From Pegoplata infirma (Eukaryota; Arthropoda; Insecta; Diptera; Anthomyiidae), in the NCBI GenBank assembly GCA_963921195.1, contig OY992537.1, positions 206,050,581-206,114,580 of the forward strand: a stretch of DNA of 64,000 nucleotides. Reading direction: 5' to 3'. The translations under genes and the position numbers were made by a program. Of this stretch, positions 10,645-20,963 are shown piece after piece. The notes beneath the pieces are model-generated. The model was not told the origin of the DNA. It worked only from the letters and a program-made list of their open reading frames with translations, and ran no database searches. Each line of letters opens with the position of its first letter. Position 1 is the first letter of the stretch.

Positions 10645-11375
10645 AGGATCGTGGGATAACGATTACACAGCTCAACAAGAAAATGCGTATTGGATTCTGG
10701 TTAGTGATTTAGATAGTGTCTGTTGCACTGATTCCAAATCCGGAGCCCAAATTTTTCTATCACGTCAGGATTTTGAGTAATTCGCGGTTAAAGTGCCGAA
10801 AAACGGAATTTTTTACCCTTTTTTAAAGCTTTTAAAATAAGATCCTGACATGCAAATGACTTGATATCAAGCTCATTCGAAAGCCTGTAATTTTCTCTTA
10901 AAGATAAGATAAAATGTTCTAAAAATTTAATTTTCTAAAATGGTAAAAAAATCATTAGCAAAAAACCTTCCATTTTTTCAATATTTAGTTTATTTACAGT
11001 GTTTTTTAACAAATTTCCATACAAATTCATACGTAAATTTTAGATTTAAAGCACTTGTGGTTAATGATTTTTTATAATTTTAGAAAATTAAATTCCAAGA
11101 AGATTTGATCTTGTCCGAAAGAGAAAATTACACACTTTCGAATGAGTTTGATGCCAAGTCATTTGCATGTCAGGATCTTATTTTATAGGCGTTCAAAAAT
11201 GGTCAAAATTGACATTTTTTGACACTTTAACCGCGATTTTCTCAAAATTGTGACGTGATAGAAAAATTTGAGTGACCGTTTTGGAATCGGGGCACCAAAC
11301 CCTATCAACTTTTTTTAGTTTCATCCAAAACGCAGCGACAAACCTCAGATTTGTAGAGCGGTGTTATTACTATTT
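10645..11375. repeat. Central palindrome P1 of FB1
   Basis: Arms meet near 11000. Shared inverted blocks include AAATTTTTCTATCACGTCA and TGACGTGATAGAAAAATTT, CGCGGTTAAAGTG and CACTTTAACCGCG, and AAGATCCTGACATGCAAATGA and its mirror. It encodes nothing convincing. Confidence 0.8.
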
Positions 11376-12260
11376 TTTTAAATTTTTTGAAAAAAATTAA
11401 TTGAAATTTTCTAATCATAAAATCGTTTCTACTGCTCGAATGGTGCGTAATAGAGGGGTCCTTTATAAGACCGACCCCCATTAATTTTTTTGTCTTAACA
11501 TTTCTTTGGAACAAACTAATACCCTAACTCCATTTTATAAGGGGGCTCCCACACAAAACGACATTTTTTAAAATTTACTCCAACCGCTCTAACTGCCCTA
11601 ATAGTGCCCTTAGAGCAACAAAATGTATGACCGACCCACAATATTTTTTTAGTCGAAACATTTTCTCTGAACACACCTACCCTCTATCTTTAACTGTTAA
11701 GGCTCCCATATAAATAACAGTTGGAGCAAATTTTATAAAAATGTAATTTTGTATGGGAGCCTACTTAGGGAGTGGAGATAGGGCGTAGGTATGTTTTGAA
11801 AAAATGTTGTAGGGTAAAAATAAATCTGGGTCGGTCTCACTAATGACCCCTCTCGGACGCACCATTGGACCGGTAGAAGCTGATTAAATAAAACAAATTT
11901 ACAAAAAAAAAAAAAAAATTTATGGGGACCGCCTTAACAGTTAAAGATAGAGGGTAAGTGTTTTCAGAGAAAATGTTTGGACTAAAAAAAATATTGTGGG
12001 TCGGTCATACATTTTGTTGCTCTAAGGGCACTATTAGGGCAGTTAGAGCGGTTGGAACAAATTTTAAAAAATGTCGTTTTGTGTGGGAGTCAACTTAGAA
12101 ATTGAAGATAGGGTATTAGTTAGTTCCAAGGAAATGTTAAGACGTAAAAATTAATGAGGGTCGGTCTTATAAAGGACCGCTCTATGACGCACTACTGGAG
12201 CAGTAGAAATGATTTTAAGATTGAAAAATTACAAAAAATTTTAAAAAATAGTAATAATCG
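11352..12260. repeat. Palindrome P2, GACCGACCC family, inside FB1
   Basis: The left arm starts TTATTACTATTTTTTTAAA and passes through TATAAGACCGACCC, GTGGGAGCCC-mirrors and TATGACCGACCCACAATA. The right arm is its reverse complement ending near 12260. A second inner inversion around 11730 (GGCTCCCATA / TATGGGAGCC) makes it a palindrome within a palindrome. It belongs to the same family as 1471-1800 and 7915-8400. Confidence 0.8.
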
Positions 12261-12699
12261 TTATCCCACGATCTTCCTGGGCAAAAAATTTGTAGAATCG
12301 ATAGAAGTTTTACACAAAAAATTTTTAAAAAAATCGAAGAGTAGAAACATTTTCAAAAATGAGATTTAAATTTTAAAACTTAAAAATCACATACTAGAGC
12401 GCTTTTAAGAATTTTTTGGGATTTTTTCTAAAAATTACGTAAACAATGAAAAATTTTGAAAAAAAAATATTTGAAATTTGGACAATTATTGAAGAAGTTA
12501 TAAGTAAAAGAAGTTTGAGTAAAGGAACAAACTACCAATTTTTAAAAATTCGATATCTTTTGAACGGGTCATCAAAAAAATCTGAAAGTATACCACGAAG
12601 GAGTTTTCGAAGGGTACTAAAAACTGTAAACAAATTGGGAAAATCTAAAAAAAAAAATTTTCAAAGTGTCCGATTTGACATGGAATTCCCCATATATAT

Positions 12700-14505
12700 T
12701 TCGTAAAACTTTTTGTAAAAAAAAAAATGATAATTTTCTGAACTTTAAAAAAGAATTGATAAATTTTTACTTGACACAATTAAAAACTTAATTAAAAACA
12801 AAAGCAAAATTTTGAGTAAAGTTTTAATTGTGTCAATTTAAAATTTACTTAAATTTTTGGCATACATTTAATAAATTTTTAATTTTTTACACAATAGTAT
12901 TAAAAATTTACTCAATTTTTTTCTGTGTAGAATTAAAAAAAAAGAAACAAGAAAACTCTGAAGACTTAAAGATAGTATTTTGAATTTCGTACAGCCAAAT
13001 ATAAAACACTTGCTTGTTTTAAAATCAGAATTTTATGTTTAAATTTATGTTTTGGAAATGGTGTTTTTAAAAAACCTTTGATATGCTGGTTTTAAAGTCT
13101 TTCATATTTGTGTCTTCTCTCAACTTCATCTACTAATTATTGTTTAAATTAACAAAATGTCATTTACCATATTAACCTTTTTAATGATATTAAAATTTTA
13201 CTTGGTTTTCATTGTGTGCGTGTGTTGTACTTAAGAAAAACTTTTCTTGAGCTTTTCAAAACTTTGTAACTGACAAATGAAGTATTTTCTTTTTTGGTGC
13301 TTGCTTTTTTTTTTTGCTGTTTTTATCTTTGATCTTAATAGTTTGTTTTTCATATTATTTTCATTAAATATTTATATCATATTTTTGGTCATTATATGTT
13401 TTGATGATTTTTATCATCTTATTACATTAATTTAATTTTATTTATTCATGAATGTTTTTAGCAGTTTCATTAATTATAATAAGAGCCAGGATGAAAAAAA
13501 GAAAAACATTTTGTATGTTTTTTTTTGTTGGTTGTTGTTAGGTTTTAGTTGTTGGGGTGATATGGCAAACACACTCGAGGGTTAATGGTAGGTAAAAAGT
13601 CACTAAAAAGAATTCTAGTCTTTGGATTTCTTGTACAAGAGATGTAATATTTGAGAAGCATTTTTTTAATTGGAAATAAATTTTAAACACAAATTTCAAA
13701 TTTAGACTTAAGTAATTCATTTAATAGTTTTTGTGTTTCGAGTGTATTTTGCTTATTAGTTGTTGGTTTTGTTAGTTTGAGTTCTCTTTTTGTTCATTTA
13801 TCAAAATTATAATTATTTTATTTTTCTTTTTGCGTTAGTATTTATTTAATTTGCTTAATTACACAATTCATCTCCAGACAAAAACATATTATTAAAAGTG
13901 AGTGAGCCGCAAGCGGAATGAATAAATGTCGCAAAATATACGAATGTTTATAATGGAAAAATGTCTCTGAATTATATAGGTACATATTTAAATATTTATA
14001 GGCAAAAATTATTTCAGAATCTGGGAAATTTCTATACAAAACATTTTGTAGGATTTTAATTTTTTTTGGAAACAACACTTAAATGTGGTAAAAAAAAGGA
14101 TTAGAGAATATTTCTGTCGAAAATTGTATCAGAGTGTGAGAATTTTCGAATTGAGTAGCTTTGAGCACAAGGGGCTCAAGTGCCTTTTTTCTTTAATTTT
14201 GTTTTCTATTCATTTTCTTAATTTCTTCAATATTTTGAGTTAAGTTTAAAATTTGAATTATTATTAAATTCTGATTTGAAGTAAAATGTGTCTCTAATGA
14301 GGCAATAAAAACCGAAATCGGCTGAAAATCTGCCAGGTTATTACAGCTTTAACCTCATATTTCTCAATATTAGACACAAGTCACTTGTGCTCCTGCTTTA
14401 AGAAAAATTAAATATTATATTAGATTTGTGTTATTTTCACAAAACATGAAAAAATTTCCACATTTTCTTTACTTAAGCCTAGTACCCTGTAGGGTTATAT
14501 AGTCG
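12700..14505. other. Unassigned AT-rich DNA
   Basis: No gene was found. A small inverted repeat lies at about 12770-12840 (TTGACACAATTAAAAACTT and its mirror). The remainder has no recognisable termini, tandem units or codon-like ORFs. Open frames of 60-78 codons here are A/T-rich and look like chance. Confidence 0.55.
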
Positions 14506-14506
14506 C

Positions 14507-15735
14507 AACAAAAAGTCGACTTTTCAACTTTTTTTAATTTCTAAAAAGTCGACTTTTCGACATTTTTCAAATTTAAACGAGTAAGAAAATTATAGTCGGT
14601 CAAGACCGACCATATAATACCCAACACCAGAGTTTCCCGGAAAATGGGTCCCAAGTTAAAAAATAGACTGATTAGATCTATATTTTGTCAAATCTTAATA
14701 AGTGTAAAAAGCACTCACAAATCAAATTTGAGTGGACAATAAACCGCTTCAACTGAATATCGGGCGAAATTTTCATATGGGACCTAAGTCCAAAAATGTT
14801 CCGAAGATAATCAGATTTGATAAAATTTTTAAAGTACGAGTTTAACATACACAAACAGAATTTTAATTAAATATTTTCTATTTTCATGAAATTTGAGAGA
14901 TTTATGTGAAAATCGGGAAGGTGGTTTGTATGGGTGCTACAAGAAGAACTGGTCCGATTTCTTTAAAACTCGAAATGGTGATTTGTGTGGATGAAACATG
15001 ATTACCTGCCAAATTTCGAAAAGATACCTAATAAAATGCGGCTATTAGAGTCATTTGAGCCAAAACTAAAGAGGACCTTTGTATGGGAGCTAGGTCTAAA
15101 TATGAACCGACTTTTTCCAATTTCAATAAGCTTCGTCCTTGGGCCAAAAGAGGCTTAAGTTTCAAATTTAAAGTCAATTGATTAAAAATTGCGACCTGTA
15201 TCGTGTTTACACCGTTTACATGGACAGACAGACAAACGGACGGACTGACAGACAGACGGACGGACGGACGGCCGGACATCGCTAAATCGACTCAAAAAGT
15301 GATTCTAAGTCGATCGGTATACTTAAAAGTGCGTCTAGGACCAATATTTCGGGTAGTTACGAACATCAGCACAAACTCATTATACCCTGTACCACAGTGT
15401 TGTGTAGGGTATAAAAAGTAGATTTTTTGACTTTTGGACTTTTTTAAAATTTAAAAAGTCGACTTTTCCACCTTTCGACTTTCTTCGACTTTATTCGACT
15501 TTCTTCAACTTTTTTTCGACTTTTTGACTTTTTTCAACTTTTTACAACTTTTAAAAGTCGATTTTTTGTAAATAAGAGTTTGTTTTTGATTTGTTGTATG
15601 AAATTAGATGCTATTTTTTGGTTGTACTTTATTTATCGATGTGTGGTACCAAAGTAGTGAAGATTCAAAAAGTCAAAGAAATCAAAAAATTTGAAAATGT
15701 TGAAAAAATCGAAAGCAAAAGTCGACTTTCGATCA
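14507..15735. repeat. Degenerate GTCGACTTTTT repeat tract, split by a mini-me copy
   Basis: Many imperfect units of AAAAAGTCGACTTTTT or TTCGACTTT occur at 14507-14570, 15420-15565 and 15660-15735. GTCGAC is itself palindromic. A mini-me-type element (14575-15419) sits within the tract. Confidence 0.7.
14575..15419 (-). mobile_element. mini-me-like element, divergent type D
   Basis: On the minus strand it begins with a TATACCCTACACAACACTG-type head and TTCGTAACTACCCG. A core with CGATTTAGCGATGTCCGG follows, then (GTCY)n at 15220-15275, a body with AACCGGACCAGT-like segments, and a tail ending TTATATGGTCGGTCTTGACC. The layout matches types A and B but the body differs. It has no ORF of its own. 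The frames across the (GTCY)n are repeat translations. Confidence 0.7.
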
Positions 15736-15802
15736 TCAAAAATATTGGTAAATATTGCACTTAACACTTTCTAACTATTGAATTTGGGATTTTTGCTTCA
15801 CA

Positions 15803-15875
15803 TAGGTTTTAAGTGGCTGCTGACGTTATATGTCAACACACGTAGACTCTGAGGTCCATTGTCATATTTTGACAC
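15803..15875 (-). mobile_element. Non-LTR retrotransposon 3'-end fragment
   Basis: Contains AAGTGGCTGCTGACGTTA, GTCAACACACGTAGACTCTG and AGGTCCATTGT, the reverse complement of the 3' untranslated end (20890-20960) of the element carrying the RT ORF. Only about 70 bp survive, consistent with extreme 5' truncation during target-primed insertion. Confidence 0.8.
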
Positions 15876-16904
15876 ATACAAAATACATCGTAACAACGAA
15901 ATGCCAATAGCTTCAGTTGTCATTTGAGAATTTCTTTCAGAAGAAAGAAATTCTCACTTGGCCGAATCTATGAATACCCTCCACAATGCCATTTTTAAGT
16001 GATAGTAAATTTTCTAAAGTGAAAAAATAACATATTTGATTAGAAATATTTTATTTTGTGTAAAAAAACTTTTTTAGTACTTAAAAAAAAAAAAAAAATA
16101 ATTTACAATTTTTTTTTTTCGTGTAAAATTTTTTTGAGTGTAAAATTTTTTTTGAGTGTAAAATTTTTTTTGAGTGTGTTTTTCTTTGTTTACGTGCAAA
16201 AATATTTTTGAGTGACAAAAATACGTTTTAAAATATTTTTGTGACTTACCAGTGTTTTTAAAACATGATTAAAGGGGTTTCAACTAGTGTTTGGGGTCCG
16301 GGAATTCCCGGGTCGGATTTCCCGGGAATTCCCGGGAAAAGACTGACGGGAATTCCCGGGAATTTTTTTAATTTTTCCCGGGAAATCCGGGAATTTTATA
16401 AAATAAACCATTTTACATAAAAAACGTTTACTTTAATTTAATTTTTAATATTTTTTTTACATACAGGTACAATTACATTTGCTAGTTTTTGTAGTTTTTC
16501 TATTTGGAAGAACAGCGCAAATATATATTCATAGGAAAACTGACCAAGTGTAAAAAGTATGACAATATCATGAAAAAACTTATAAAGTCAAAAAATATAC
16601 GTCGGTTAATGATAATTTTGCTAAGACTGTCAAAAAATATAAAAATTTTGAACCTAGAATTTACATTTCAAGAATAAATATTAAAAGTGCTGCCAACTAT
16701 ATTAGTTTTTGCTCGAATAACGCAGTTTTAAAGTTTTTTGCGATTTTTAGCTATTTTTTGCGATTTTTTGTGGGGGAAAAAGTTGCAATATTTTTTTTGT
16801 TTTGTTTTATTGTATTTATGGATTTCTAACTTTTATTTTTTGATTTTTTATGTTTTAATAACTTGTTTATCTTCTATATAAATAAAAATCAATTGTCGTT
16901 CGTT

Positions 16905-18780
16905 GGTAACCTCATCAGTAGTGAACGGCTGGACCTATTTGGACAATTTTTTTTCTGAAATGTTCGTCATAGTCCAACTTAGGTTTTTACGTAAAGAAAA
17001 ATTGACCGCGCCCACTTTTTTCGATTTATCTAAAATTCGAAAACGGCTGCACCAATTTGGGTAATTTTTTATTTAAATGTTCGTAGTAATCCAATTTAAG
17101 TTTTTACTGAAAAAAAAATCGACCACGCCCACTATTACGCCCACTTTTTCAATTTATCTAAAATCTGAGAATGGCTGGACCGATTTGACTAAATTATTTT
17201 AAATGAATTTTCATCATGTTCCAACTTTGATTTTTACGAAAAAAAAACATTAACCACGCCCACTTTGGCTAATTTTTGTTAAAAAAGTTTGTCATAACTG
17301 AACTAAGGTTCTTACGGATAGTAAAATTTCCCACACCCACTAGAACTATAACGGCCAGACCGATTTGGTTATAGTCCGCAAAAGATTTTTAAGGAAAGAA
17401 AAATTGTGCACGCCTATTTTTGCGCTCACTTTTCGCGATGTGTGTATTTTAAATCATGGCATGGCTGGATCAATTTGTCTAATTTTGTTTGAAATGTCCG
17501 TCATAGTCCAAGAAATGGAAAATTGTTTCGAAAAGACCAATTTTTCATTTCTACGCCCACTTTTGAATAGATGGACCGAGCTGGTAAAATTCAAATAAGG
17601 TTTTTACGGTAAGAAGGGTTGTCATCGGCTCTTTTATCGATATATATATTAAATTAGCTCTATAGAAAAATCTAAGAGTCCCCGCACAACAATGTCGGTG
17701 ACGTTTTTTTCATACAAATTTGGCAAGAAAAACGCTCGATCGAAAACCGCTTGAATAAAATCAATTTTATTTTTGTGTCGGTTCCTCTCTCTCTTTTAAT
17801 TTTTGATATGAAAATGTTACCACATTTTTATATATATTTCGATTATTTTCGATAAAGTAAACAAAAAAATATGATCTCTAAAAAAAAAATATATAAAATT
17901 CTAAAAAAAAACACAAAAAACGAATCAATATGAAAATATTATATTGATATTAAAAAAAATAATAAAATTAAATAAAAATTTGCAGAAAAAGTGAAAAAAT
18001 AATGTGAATATAAACGTTTGACTGAATTTTCCGCTGACGCCTTTGTTTTGCGCCTATACTCTCCCATGACCGAAACCGTCAACCGCTCCGACATTGTTGT
18101 GCGGGGACTCTAATACAGAATAATAAAATATAAATAAAAATCAATTTTTTTTAGGTTTTTTCGGAAAACAAATTTATCGCGCCCACTTTTACGACTCCTT
18201 TTTTTGATATATCTAAAATCGGTGATCGTCTGAATCGATTTGACTAAACTTTTTATTTAAATGTTCGTCACAGTCCAACTTAGGTTTAAACGGAAATATA
18301 AATTTTTCACACCCACTTTTATTTCGATATATCTAATAGAAGAATGTCAGGGCCGATTTGGCTATTATTAGTATTTGTTGACGTTCGTGATAGTAAAACT
18401 AAGCTTATTACGGAAAGAAAAATTGTCCACTGCCATTTTTTTTTTTCAATACATCTAAAATCGGAGAAAGACTGGCCTGATTTGGTAAATTTTTTTTAAT
18501 GATTATAATAGTCCATTAAAAAGTCTTATTGTCCTCCCCCACTTCAAAGCCCACATTTTTCAATATCCTTAAAATTTGTAGCACTTGAGATCGCCTGGAC
18601 CGATTTGTTTTTTTTTTTTGCTTTAAATGTTCGTAGTGGTCCATGTAATTGTTCGGAAAGAAAAATTGTCCTCGCCCACTTTTTTTCGATATATCTAAAA
18701 TTTATTTTTACTCTAATTCGATCTATTAAAAAAAATTATTACCACACAAATTTTAACGCCCACTTTTATCGAAATATGTC
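16905..18780 (+). repeat. Degenerate tandem units in the Helitron body
   Basis: Roughly 120-130-bp units each contain CGGCTGGACCGATTTGG, ATGTTCGTCATAGTCCAACT, TAGGTTTTTACGGAAAGAAA and GACCACGCCCACTTTT. At least eight degraded units can be followed. They are broken by the MITE at 17676-18110. The RT element inserted into the TAGGTTT block of the last unit. Confidence 0.75.
17676..18110. mobile_element. PIF/Harbinger-like MITE with TAA duplication
   Basis: Perfect 23-bp terminal inverted repeats begin GAGTCCCCGCACAACAATG. The direct repeat TAA flanks the element (17673-17675 and 18111-18113). A 3-bp TWA target is typical of PIF/Harbinger. At 435 bp it is non-coding. The perfect TIRs imply a fairly recent insertion. 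Confidence 0.75.
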
Positions 18781-18836
18781 GACTACTAATGACCGGATCG
18801 AATGTTTTATGTTAATTATAGTTCTAATTAGGTTTA

Positions 18837-18894
18837 GGTTACAGCAAGGGACGATCAACGTTAGGGGTTAGGTTACAGCAAGGGACGATCAACG
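18837..18894 (+). repeat. Tandem duplication at the retrotransposon 5' junction
   Basis: The segment GGTTACAGCAAGGGACGATC plus AACG occurs twice, at 18837-18860 and 18871-18894 (34-bp period), joined by TTAGGGGTTA. The second copy is in frame with the RT ORF (GYSKGRSTETALHELV). A UAG in the linker closes the frame upstream. It could come from template switching at the end of first-strand synthesis. Confidence 0.85.
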
Positions 18895-20862
18895 GAAACA
18901 GCTCTTCATGAGCTCGTTGGTACCATCGAGAGATCGCTTTCGGTAAAGGAGTACACTATGGTGGCCTTTCTTGATATTGAGGGGGCTTTTAATAATGTCA
19001 TCCCAGAATCGATAATATTGGCATTGTCTGGTCTGGGAGTAAAGCGTGAAATCGTTTTAATGGTGGAAAGCCTACTTGCCAGTAGACGTATAACGTCTGA
19101 ATTGGGAGCGTCCGTCATATCTCGATTTGTCAATAGGGGCACACCACAAGGAGGTGTTCTTTCGCCGCTTCTTTGGAACCTGGCACTGAATTCAATGCTA
19201 CTATCTCTAGAAGCACGTGGTTGTCATGTTGTCGCATATGCTGACGATGTCGCGATAGCGGTAAAGGGGAAGCATCTGCCAACATTGCGGGACATTCTTC
19301 AGGGTTCTCTGAAAGATCTGTCTAAATGGGCAAGAGACTGTGGTCTAGGAGTTAATCCTAGTAAAACAGAGCTTGTTTTGTTTACAAGGAAAAATAAGAT
19401 TCCTGCTTTTAATCCTATTTCTCTGGACGGTACTGAAATCACCTTTTCAGATGGAGCCAAGTATCTTGGAGTATTTCTAGATAGGAAGCTGAATTTCAGG
19501 CGTAATATTGAGGAACGGGTGAGAAAAGCAACGATTGCTTTGTATTCCTGTAAAAGGGCTATTGGAAAACGATGGGGTTTTAGCCCTCAAGTCGTTCATT
19601 GGATCTATACAGCAGTGGTGCGTCCAATTTTGCTGTATGGAATCATTGTATGGTGGCCAGCTTTAGAAACAAAAGCGAACTGTGTCTTTATCACGAAGGT
19701 ACAGAGAATGGCGTCAATGTGCATCACTGGTGCTCTTCGTACTACACCTACGGCTGCATTAGAAATCCTCCTTCACCTGATACCCTTGGACATATTGGGT
19801 AGGCAGTATGCAGCTGCGTCGGCAATTCGACTTAATAGCACGCTGCAATGGAGGAGCAGCGATTGTGGCCATAGCGCGATCTTGAAAAAGATAACAATAC
19901 CACAAAATGTGGATTGTGCTCCCTCTTTGAGCCTCTTTGAGCGCCACTTTACCACTATGATACCATCCAGGGAGTCTTGGATGGGGGATACTCCGGGAAG
20001 TGGAGCTACCATAAATTTTTACACAGATGGATCGAGGCTGCACGAACAAGTGGGCTTTGGGGTCTATTCGGAAGAGCTTGGATTGAGCCTGGCTCGTAGA
20101 TTGCCAGATCATTGCAGTGTCTACCAGGCAGAGATGCTGGCAATAAAGGAAGTGGCTGACTGGTTGAGCTGCAATGTCTTGTCTACAACCGCAGTCAACA
20201 TCTATACTGACAGTCAAGCCGCGGTCAGGTCCCTGGATTCAATGTTTCTGAAAACAAGATCTGCCCTTAACTGCCGCACGTCTTTAAATGAGACGGCCAA
20301 GCAGTTTAACATACGACTCATATGGGTCCCAGGGCACAGAGACATTCCAGGGAATTGCAAAGCCGATGAGCTTGCAAGACTAGGAACTACCTTACAGGTT
20401 CCAACAGAATTGGAATGTGTTGGTATGCCTCTAGAAACTTGCAAGCAAAACCTACGGCTTTGTTCTGCGACGGAGACTAATCAAAGATGGGCAAATGGAT
20501 GGACGTGTGAGACAACACGACTGATTTGGCCTTCTCTTAATCAGGGGCGCACAAGTGAGCTGATATCGCTTCCAAGAGGAGAGATTTCAACGGTGGTTTC
20601 TATAATTACCGGACACTGTCTTATAGGGAAGCACGCAGAGCGGTTAAATGTGCCGTCGAATGACTTTTGCCGAAGTTGCATGGATGAAGAGGAGTTGGAA
20701 ACTATCGAACACTTTATTTGCCATTGCCCGGCACTTTCTGGTCAGCGACTTGCTTCACTGGGATCTAGGGAGCTGTACGATCTTTCAGATTTGTCGGATG
20801 TCAAAATTCAACATCTAAGGAGTTTCATAAGAAGCTCAAACTGGTTTAACGACAGGGACTAG
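18865..20862 (+). CDS. Non-LTR retrotransposon reverse transcriptase / RNase H, N-terminally truncated
   Basis: This is the only large intact ORF, about 665 codons open from 18865. The first ATG at 18958 gives 634 residues but lies inside the RT domain, so it is not the native start. Upstream in frame is GRSTETALHELVG. Counting from that ATG: FLDIEGAFNNV (4-14), GTPQGGVLSP (61-70), the catalytic box YADD (94-97), and thumb-region VVRPILLYGIIVW (220-232). RNase H follows with FYTDGS (D357), E392, YTDSQ (D418) and D470, after WVPGH. A C-terminal zinc knuckle has C571, C574, H585 and C588 or C590. The protein would copy element RNA at a nicked target and remove the RNA. With no endonuclease or RT fingers this copy should be inactive. 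No frameshift or stop suggests recent insertion. Base composition is far less AT-rich than the surroundings. Confidence 0.9.
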   Translation, partial: GLGYSKGRSTETALHELVGTIERSLSVKEYTMVAFLDIEGAFNNVIPESIILALSGLGVKREIVLMVESLLASRRITSELGASVISRFVNRGTPQGGVLSPLLWNLALNSMLLSLEARGCHVVAYADDVAIAVKGKHLPTLRDILQGSLKDLSKWARDCGLGVNPSKTELVLFTRKNKIPAFNPISLDGTEITFSDGAKYLGVFLDRKLNFRRNIEERVRKATIALYSCKRAIGKRWGFSPQVVHWIYTAVVRPILLYGIIVWWPALETKANCVFITKVQRMASMCITGALRTTPTAALEILLHLIPLDILGRQYAAASAIRLNSTLQWRSSDCGHSAILKKITIPQNVDCAPSLSLFERHFTTMIPSRESWMGDTPGSGATINFYTDGSRLHEQVGFGVYSEELGLSLARRLPDHCSVYQAEMLAIKEVADWLSCNVLSTTAVNIYTDSQAAVRSLDSMFLKTRSALNCRTSLNETAKQFNIRLIWVPGHRDIPGNCKADELARLGTTLQVPTELECVGMPLETCKQNLRLCSATETNQRWANGWTCETTRLIWPSLNQGRTSELISLPRGEISTVVSIITGHCLIGKHAERLNVPSNDFCRSCMDEEELETIEHFICHCPALSGQRLASLGSRELYDLSDLSDVKIQHLRSFIRSSNWFNDRD

Positions 20863-20942
20863 TAGGGAAACCTATTACGATCCCGTGGTATCACAATGGA
20901 CCTCAGAGTCTACGTGTGTTGACGTAAAACGTCAGCAGCCAC

Positions 20943-20963
20943 TTACAACCTAACCTAACCTAG
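20943..20963 (+). repeat. (CCTAA)n tail of the retrotransposon
   Basis: ACAACCTAACCTAACCTAGG forms the 3' end, about three CCTAA units. CCTAA/TTAGG is the ancestral insect telomere unit, which Diptera have lost. Here it is a retrotransposon 3' tail, not a telomere. Confidence 0.8.

Larger units (their letters stand above)
8767..12697. mobile_element. Large foldback element FB1 with nested palindromes
   Basis: The left terminus GGCATTCCATGTCAAATCGG mirrors the right end CCGATTTGACATGGAATTCC. Matching continues along about 370 bp on the left (8767-9132, resuming at 10589) and along 12240-12697 on the right. Shared inverted blocks include AGCGCTCTAGTATG and its mirror CATACTAGAGCGCT, and GATCGTGGGATAACGATTA and its mirror. 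A mini-me copy interrupts the left arm and two smaller palindromes fill the centre. There is no transposase ORF, so it is non-autonomous. Confidence 0.8.
18836..20960 (+). mobile_element. 5'-truncated non-LTR retrotransposon
   Basis: Flanked by TAGGTTT at 18829-18835 and 20961-20967, read as a short target duplication. It starts within the RT domain and has a duplicated 34-bp start. It ends with a short 3' UTR and a CCTAACCTAACCTA tail instead of poly-A. It lacks ORF1, the endonuclease and the N-terminal RT fingers. Related 3' ends in antisense lie at 15803-15875 and 45779-45866, so the family is multi-copy here. RNase H places it near RNase H-bearing non-LTR clades such as I, LOA or R1, but the exact clade is unresolved. 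Confidence 0.85.

Noticed and set aside
15028..15421. ORFs with Arg/Thr/Asp-rich or Ser/Val-rich repeats
   Set aside because: They translate the (GTCY)n microsatellite of a mini-me element.
19759..20444. Minus-strand ORFs of 76-152 codons opposite the RT gene
   Set aside because: Shadow frames of the real plus-strand RT/RNase H ORF. No motif of their own.
18958..20862. ATG at 18958 as the true protein start
   Set aside because: In-frame RT residues (GRSTETALHELVG) continue upstream to 18865. The ATG lies inside the conserved domain of a truncated gene.
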